This document shows positions 14,131 to 17,283 of a stretch of DNA of 17,283 bases, piece after piece. Location of the stretch: NCBI GenBank assembly GCA_035315185.1, contig DATFYE010000055.1:1-17283 (forward strand), in the 5' to 3' direction. Source of the DNA: JADGQN01 sp035315185 (GTDB taxonomy: Bacteria > Desulfobacterota > Syntrophorhabdia > Syntrophorhabdales > WCHB1-27). Under the pieces are notes generated by a model. The model was given only the letters and a program-made list of their open reading frames with translations, was not told the DNA's origin and did no database searches. Position 1 is the first letter of the stretch. Each line of letters begins with the position of its first letter. The position numbers and the translations under genes are program-made.

Positions 14131-14829
14131 ATGAACAAACGCATTGTCGTCATCATTCCCGCGTACAATGAAGAAAAAACTGTCGGTGAGGTCGTCAGGG
14201 GCGTAAAAGCCCTGAGCCAGGGTTTTGATGTGGTCGTGATCAATGACAGCTCGAGAGACAAGACAGCCCAAAGTGCGGAAGCGGCAGGTGCGACAGTCAT
14301 AGAACTGCCTTACAACCTTGGCATTGGGGGCGCGGTACAGACAGGCTTCAAGTATGCCGTTATGAATGGGTACGACGGATGCGTCCAGGTGGATGGTGAC
14401 GGCCAGCACCCACCTGAGGAGATCACAAAGCTCGTAGACCCGCTTTTTGTGAATGACTATGACATCGTGATCGGCTCCCGGTTGATAGGGCAAACGAATT
14501 ACCGCGTTCCGTTCATGAGAGCCCTTGGAATCAGGATCATATCCATCTTTCTCAGGGTCGTGTGCGGCATGGCCGTGAAGGATACCACGAGCGGCTTCAG
14601 GGCCCTGAACAGGCGGGCAATGGCTTTCTTCGCGATGGACTATCCACAGGACTATCCTGAGCCCGAGTCTCTGCTTTTTGCTCACAGGAAGAAGTTCAAG
14701 GTGATGGAGATATCAATAGAAATGAAGGATCGGGAGCACGGTGTTTCATCAATTACGCCTTTTCGTGCTGCGTATTATATGACCAAAGTACTGCTTGCTA
14801 TGACCATCGATCTATTCAGGGAGTTTTAG
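14131..14829 (+). CDS. Family 2 glycosyltransferase (DPM1/polyprenyl-phosphate type)
   Basis: A 232-residue GT-A fold enzyme that should transfer a sugar from a nucleotide donor, possibly to a polyprenyl phosphate or cell-surface glycan. Motifs are VVIIPAYNEEKTVGEV (residues 6-21), VVVINDSSRDKT (34-45), the metal-binding DGDGQHPPE (Asp88/Asp90), IGSRLIG and TSGFRALNRRAMAF. No transmembrane tail is clear, unlike some longer polyprenyl-phosphate glycosyltransferases. A TAA in frame just upstream (14128-14130) fixes the start at 14131, but there is no Shine-Dalgarno sequence. It is followed 9 bases later by a DUF2304 gene, a common partner. Donor and acceptor cannot be told. Confidence 0.88.
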   Translation: MNKRIVVIIPAYNEEKTVGEVVRGVKALSQGFDVVVINDSSRDKTAQSAEAAGATVIELPYNLGIGGAVQTGFKYAVMNGYDGCVQVDGDGQHPPEEITKLVDPLFVNDYDIVIGSRLIGQTNYRVPFMRALGIRIISIFLRVVCGMAVKDTTSGFRALNRRAMAFFAMDYPQDYPEPESLLFAHRKKFKVMEISIEMKDREHGVSSITPFRAAYYMTKVLLAMTIDLFREF

Positions 14830-14838
14830 GAGTACCCT

Positions 14839-15192
14839 ATGGCACAAGCCCAAATGCTGATCGGTATTCTTGCCATCGTTTTTTTTCTTTTCACCATCGA
14901 GTTCATCCGTAAACGCCATTTGCGGGAGGAGTATGCCATCCTTTGGCTTTCTATGTCCCTCGCGATTGCGTTGCTCTCCCTCTGGCCCGGGCTCGTTGCA
15001 TTGCTCAGTCACCTTACGGGTCTTTTTTACGTCTCTGCCGTTGTGGTTATTGTCTTCATCTTCTTGATTTCGGTTCTTATGCATTACTCTATTGTTATCT
15101 CGAGGATAAAAGAGACGAACAAGGAGCTTGCCCAGAGGTACGCCCTGCTTGAGCTTAGATTGAAGGAGCTTGAACGGAGCCGGGAAAACTGA
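14839..15192 (+). CDS. DUF2304 family membrane protein
   Basis: A 117-residue protein with three predicted membrane helices (about residues 5-22, 33-50 and 62-84). A charged loop reads EFIRKRHLREEYAILWL, and residues 88-114 form a hydrophilic, coiled-coil-like C-terminus (RIKETNKELAQRYALLELRLKELE). This layout and the REEYAILWL segment fit DUF2304, small membrane proteins usually encoded next to family 2 glycosyltransferases and thought to anchor or assist them. TTTTAGGAG precedes the ATG. The function is unknown; I infer that it helps place the upstream glycosyltransferase at the membrane. Confidence 0.82.
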   Translation: MAQAQMLIGILAIVFFLFTIEFIRKRHLREEYAILWLSMSLAIALLSLWPGLVALLSHLTGLFYVSAVVVIVFIFLISVLMHYSIVISRIKETNKELAQRYALLELRLKELERSREN

Positions 15193-15228
15193 GCCTTGTC
15201 CGTCTGGATATGATTTGTGTTTTAGGTT

Positions 15229-15304
15229 TGGAGCGGGCAACGGGGATCGAACCCGCGGCACCAAGCTTGGGAAGCTTGTACTCTACCAGCTGAGCTATGC
15301 CCGC
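15229..15304 (-). tRNA. tRNA-Gly (anticodon CCC)
   Basis: On the minus strand a 76-base cloverleaf reads from GCGGGCA (acceptor) through TAGCTCAGCTGGTAGAGTA (D arm). The anticodon arm CAAGC-TTCCCAA-GCTTG follows, then the T arm GCGGG-TTCGATC-CCCGT and the acceptor TGCCCGC. The discriminator is U, then an encoded CCA. Anticodon CCC reads GGG; U73 and C35/C36 fit glycine identity. It converges with the DUF2304 gene, whose stop is 36 bases away, and no terminator hairpin is visible between them. Confidence 0.95.
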
Positions 15305-15313
15305 TTTGTAATA

Positions 15314-15343
15314 ATAATAAGAGAAATCGACACAGTAAGTCAA
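15314..15343 (-). promoter_or_regulatory. Sigma70-type promoter of the tRNA-Gly gene
   Basis: On the minus strand, TTGACT (15338-15343) is followed by an 18-base spacer and TATTAT (15314-15319); an alternative TTATTA at 15315-15320 gives 17 bases. The predicted start falls near 15307, about three bases before the tRNA 5' end, which suits a tRNA promoter. The -35 matches five of six consensus bases and the -10 matches five of six. Confidence 0.75.
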
Positions 15344-15360
15344 GAGACTCCCGGCCTAGT

Positions 15361-15388
15361 GAGCAGTGAACAGTAAGCAGTGGGCAGT
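15361..15388 (+). repeat. Heptameric short tandem repeats
   Basis: Four consecutive heptamers, GAGCAGT, GAACAGT, AAGCAGT and GGGCAGT, fit the unit RRRCAGT; a weaker fifth, GCCTAGT, precedes them at 15354-15360. They lie in the intergenic stretch between the tRNA-Gly promoter and queA. They resemble the heptanucleotide STRR-type repeats known from cyanobacterial and other genomes. No coding role is seen. Confidence 0.6.
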
Positions 15389-15509
15389 CAAGACTGACGA
15401 CAAGAGGCTAAGGCTGAAATGAAAAACCGGGCCAGAGACGTGACGACAAACCTCTCAGAAACAGAGATGCAAAAATATAAAGCAAAGGCTTAGAGAGGAT
15501 TAGAGTCGG

Positions 15510-15534
15510 GAGCGGAAATGCGCTAATTTCGCTC
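15510..15534. other. Imperfect hairpin upstream of the queA promoter
   Basis: GAGCG, a bulged G, then AAAT (15510-15519) can pair with ATTTCGCTC (15526-15534) across a six-base loop GCGCTA. No T tract follows, so it is not a normal intrinsic terminator. It ends 20 bases before the queA -35 box and could be an operator or chance. Confidence 0.35.
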
Positions 15535-15553
15535 ATGTAAAGGTGCAAAATGA

Positions 15554-15582
15554 TTGCTAATCCCACCGCAATCTGCTATAAA
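15554..15582 (+). promoter_or_regulatory. Sigma70-type promoter of queA-tgt
   Basis: TTGCTA (15554-15559) is followed by exactly 17 bases and then TATAAA (15577-15582). A start near 15589 would leave a leader of about 17 bases containing AAGGGA at 15595-15600, the queA ribosome binding site. The very short leader leaves no room for a preQ1 riboswitch. Confidence 0.7.
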
Positions 15583-15605
15583 ATTACCTCGCCCAAGGGA
15601 TTGGT

Positions 15606-16733
15606 ATGAGGACGGAAGAGTTTGATTATGAACTGCCGCATCAGCTGATTGCGCAGGTGCCCGAAACGGAGAGGTCCGCCTCTCGCCTGCTCGTGCTCCA
15701 CAGGCAGAATGGCACGATTGAGCATGCCTTCTTTAGGGATATCACCCGATATCTGAAGAAAGGGGATATGCTCGTATTGAACGATACCAAGGTACTACCC
15801 GGACGGCTGAAGGGGAAAAAGGCAACCGGCGGGCTTGTAGACTTACTGTTGGTTGAGAAGATTGATGAGCACAGGTGGTCCTGTCTTGTTGGTGGGGCCA
15901 AAAGAACGTCGGACCTGCTCGATGTGCAGATTGACGACGTGCAGGTTCGACTTGAGCGGAAAGAGGACTTCTGGCAGGTTGATTTTCTGGATGCGTCGGC
16001 AGAGGAGATCATGGCGAGACACGGCACTATGCCCCTCCCGCATTACATTAAGCGGGGCGAGAACGGCGTGGGCGTTCTCGACGCCGAGCGCTATCAGACG
16101 GTTTACGCTGAAAAAGAAGGTTCCATCGCGGCACCCACCGCCGGCCTTCATTTTACGGAAGCGCTCCTTGATCGTATCAGCCTGATGGGTGTCACGATCG
16201 TCAAGATTACGCTTCACATAGGTGTGGGTACGTTTTTCCTGGTGAAGAAGGAGCATGTCGAAGAGCACCGAATGCACCGCGAGTACTTCTCCGTGCAGCG
16301 CCATGTACTTGAGCTTATCCGCGAGGCTAAGGCGAGAGGCGGGAGGGTACTTGCCGTTGGTACCAGCGCCGTGAGAACGCTTGAGACGCTCGGTAGCCGA
16401 AACTACAGTGACACGGGTGGCAGTTCGGGCAATGGTGCAGTCGATGGCCCGTGCCATGGTGCTCGCACTGGCTCTGGCAATAACGGTGGCAGTGACAACG
16501 GCGGTCACATTGGCCCCGGCACGATCGAGGATTACACGGATCTCTTCATCCGGCCGGGTTATCGGTTCGCGTCGGTTGACGGCATGATTACCAATTTCCA
16601 CCTGCCGCGATCGACACCGCTCTTGCTTGTGTGTGCATTTGCCGGCAAGGAGAACATCTTTGGAGCTTATAGGCAGGCCATGGCGCTCTCGTACAGATTC
16701 TACAGTTACGGGGATGCGATGCTTATCCTATGA
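15606..16733 (+). CDS. queA: S-adenosylmethionine:tRNA ribosyltransferase-isomerase QueA with Gly-rich insertion
   Basis: A 375-residue QueA, which moves the ribosyl part of S-adenosylmethionine onto preQ1 in tRNA to form epoxyqueuosine. Motifs are FDYELPHQLIAQVP (residues 6-19), LVLNDTKVLPGRLKG (56-70), AAPTAGLHFTEALL (175-188), HIGVGTF (204-210) and EEHRMHREYF (219-228). The C-terminal part has GYRFASVDGMITNFHLPRSTPLLLVCAFAG. The family is usually about 340-355 residues; the excess is a Gly/Ser/Asn-rich segment at residues 266-306, between VRTLETLGS and EDYTDLFIRPGYRF. AAGGGA sits 5 bases before the ATG. The stop overlaps tgt (ATGA). Confidence 0.96.
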   Translation: MRTEEFDYELPHQLIAQVPETERSASRLLVLHRQNGTIEHAFFRDITRYLKKGDMLVLNDTKVLPGRLKGKKATGGLVDLLLVEKIDEHRWSCLVGGAKRTSDLLDVQIDDVQVRLERKEDFWQVDFLDASAEEIMARHGTMPLPHYIKRGENGVGVLDAERYQTVYAEKEGSIAAPTAGLHFTEALLDRISLMGVTIVKITLHIGVGTFFLVKKEHVEEHRMHREYFSVQRHVLELIREAKARGGRVLAVGTSAVRTLETLGSRNYSDTGGSSGNGAVDGPCHGARTGSGNNGGSDNGGHIGPGTIEDYTDLFIRPGYRFASVDGMITNFHLPRSTPLLLVCAFAGKENIFGAYRQAMALSYRFYSYGDAMLIL

Positions 16734-17283
16734 GCGCAATGGAAGTAGTCAAGGAAGATGGGAGAGCTCGTCTCGGCTCTATGAAGACGGCTCACGGCAG
16801 AGTCGATACACCCGTATTCATGCCGGTCGGCACCCAGGGAACCGTTAAAGCCGCTACACATCGGGATCTGCGTGAGATGGGTGCGCAGATGATTCTGGCA
16901 AATGCTTATCACTTGTACCTCAGGCCCGGTGACCGGCTGATCAAAGAGATGGGAGGCATCCACAGGTTTTCCGGCTGGAATGGCGCAATGCTCACAGACA
17001 GTGGCGGCTATCAGATTTTCAGCCTCGGCGTTTTGAGGGAGATACAAGAAGAAGGAGTCACATTCCAGTCCCATATCGACGGGTCGAAACATTTCTTGAC
17101 CCCGGAAAGAGTAACTGAAGTGCAGGAGAACATAGGTGCTGACATCTGTATGAGCTTCGATGAATGTGTGCCTTATCCTTCTTCATACGAATATACGCAG
17201 GCGTCTGTTGACCTCACGACAAGATGGGCCGCGCGGTGCAGAGATGCAAAGAAGCATACCGATTCTCTTCTCTTCGGGATCGT
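16730..17283 (+). CDS. tgt: Queuine/preQ1 tRNA-guanine transglycosylase (partial, 3' end outside window)
   Basis: The first 184 residues of Tgt, which exchanges guanine 34 for preQ1 in tRNAs with GUN anticodons, the step before QueA. Visible motifs are TPVFMPVGTQGTVKA, ILANAYHLYLRPG, LTDSGGYQIFSL with Asp90, and MSFDECVPYP with Asp144; these match the substrate-binding aspartates 102 and 156 in Zymomonas numbering. The nucleophilic aspartate and the zinc-binding cysteines lie beyond the window. The ATG at 16730 overlaps the queA stop, and a second ATG at 16739 is an equally possible start. No clear Shine-Dalgarno sequence precedes either, so translation is probably coupled to queA. Confidence 0.95.
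   Translation, partial: MSAMEVVKEDGRARLGSMKTAHGRVDTPVFMPVGTQGTVKAATHRDLREMGAQMILANAYHLYLRPGDRLIKEMGGIHRFSGWNGAMLTDSGGYQIFSLGVLREIQEEGVTFQSHIDGSKHFLTPERVTEVQENIGADICMSFDECVPYPSSYEYTQASVDLTTRWAARCRDAKKHTDSLLFGI

Larger units (their letters stand above)
15305..15605. other. Intergenic region between tRNA-Gly and queA
   Basis: This 301-base gap holds the tRNA-Gly promoter, the heptamer repeats (15361-15388), a small imperfect hairpin (15510-15534) and the queA promoter (15554-15582). The middle stretch, 15389-15509, contains nothing I recognise except a 24-codon open frame at 15419-15493 that lacks a good ribosome binding site. No riboswitch fold was identified. Confidence 0.6.

Noticed and set aside
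15193..15228. Bidirectional terminator between the DUF2304 gene and tRNA-Gly
   Set aside because: No inverted repeat with a T tract on either strand could be found in this short gap.
15155..15376. Two small open frames (plus 15170-15376, minus 15155-15343)
   Set aside because: They read through the tRNA-Gly gene in both directions; peptides such as GDRTRGTKLGKL and AGIAQLVEYKLPK are typical false proteins from tRNA sequence.
15419..15493. 24-codon open frame MKNRARDVTTNLSETEMQKYKAKA
   Set aside because: No proper Shine-Dalgarno sequence, no hydrophobic or toxin-like character, and no coding signal beyond chance length.
15583..15605. preQ1 riboswitch upstream of queA-tgt
   Set aside because: The predicted leader is only about 17 bases, too short for any known preQ1 aptamer, and no pseudoknot-like sequence is present.
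16381..16587. 68-codon plus-strand frame rich in Ala, Val and Met inside queA
   Set aside because: It is an out-of-frame reading of the repetitive Gly-rich insertion; the queA frame is intact across it.
15843..16601. 252-codon open frame on the minus strand
   Set aside because: It is antisense to queA and arises from its codon bias and Gly-rich insertion; no family motif or ribosome site is visible.

Overview
The window is a bacterial chromosomal segment dominated by one long plus-strand ribosomal protein cluster in which the str, S10, spc and alpha operons are joined end to end: the end of tuf, then rpsJ, rplD, rplW, rplB, rpsS, rplV, rpsC, rplP, rpmC, rpsQ, rplN, rplX, rplE, rpsN, rpsH, rplF, rplR, rpsE, rpmD, rplO, secY, map, infA, rpmJ, rpsM, rpsK, rpsD, rpoA and rplQ. 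Intergenic gaps are mostly under 30 bases, several stop and start codons overlap as ATGA or TAATG, and I see no terminator hairpin with a T tract inside. Most genes have a purine-rich Shine-Dalgarno sequence; six start at GTG or TTG (rpsS, rplE, rpsE, rpmD, rpsM, rpsD). The gene order, the presence of map and infA between secY and rpmJ, and the downstream genes suggest an anaerobic deltaproteobacterium-type lineage (Desulfobacterota or Syntrophorhabdales-like), but that is an inference without a database search.

Two usual members are missing from the cluster. rplC (ribosomal protein L3) is absent between rpsJ and rplD, where only 11 bases separate two intact genes. adk (adenylate kinase) is absent between secY and map. 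L3 is universal, so it must lie elsewhere in the genome or have been lost from the assembly.

After rplQ, which carries a Lys/Glu/Ala-rich C-terminal tail of nearly 80 residues, comes a tRNA-Gln(CUG) only 9 bases downstream. It is followed by a family 2 glycosyltransferase and a small three-helix DUF2304 membrane protein, all on the same strand. The glycosyltransferase start lies 12 bases after the tRNA and has no Shine-Dalgarno sequence.

A tRNA-Gly(CCC) is encoded on the minus strand with its own good sigma70-type promoter. A 300-base intergenic stretch holds heptameric tandem repeats, a small hairpin and a clear promoter for queA. queA and tgt (cut by the window end) overlap as ATGA and form the queuosine tRNA modification pair. 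QueA carries an unusual Gly/Ser/Asn-rich insertion before its C-terminal segment.

Most of the window is highly conserved housekeeping DNA. I found no convincing new defence, mobile or CRISPR-type system. The items of interest are the missing rplC, the tRNA and glycosyltransferase attached to the alpha operon, the L17 tail, the QueA insertion and the heptamer repeats.
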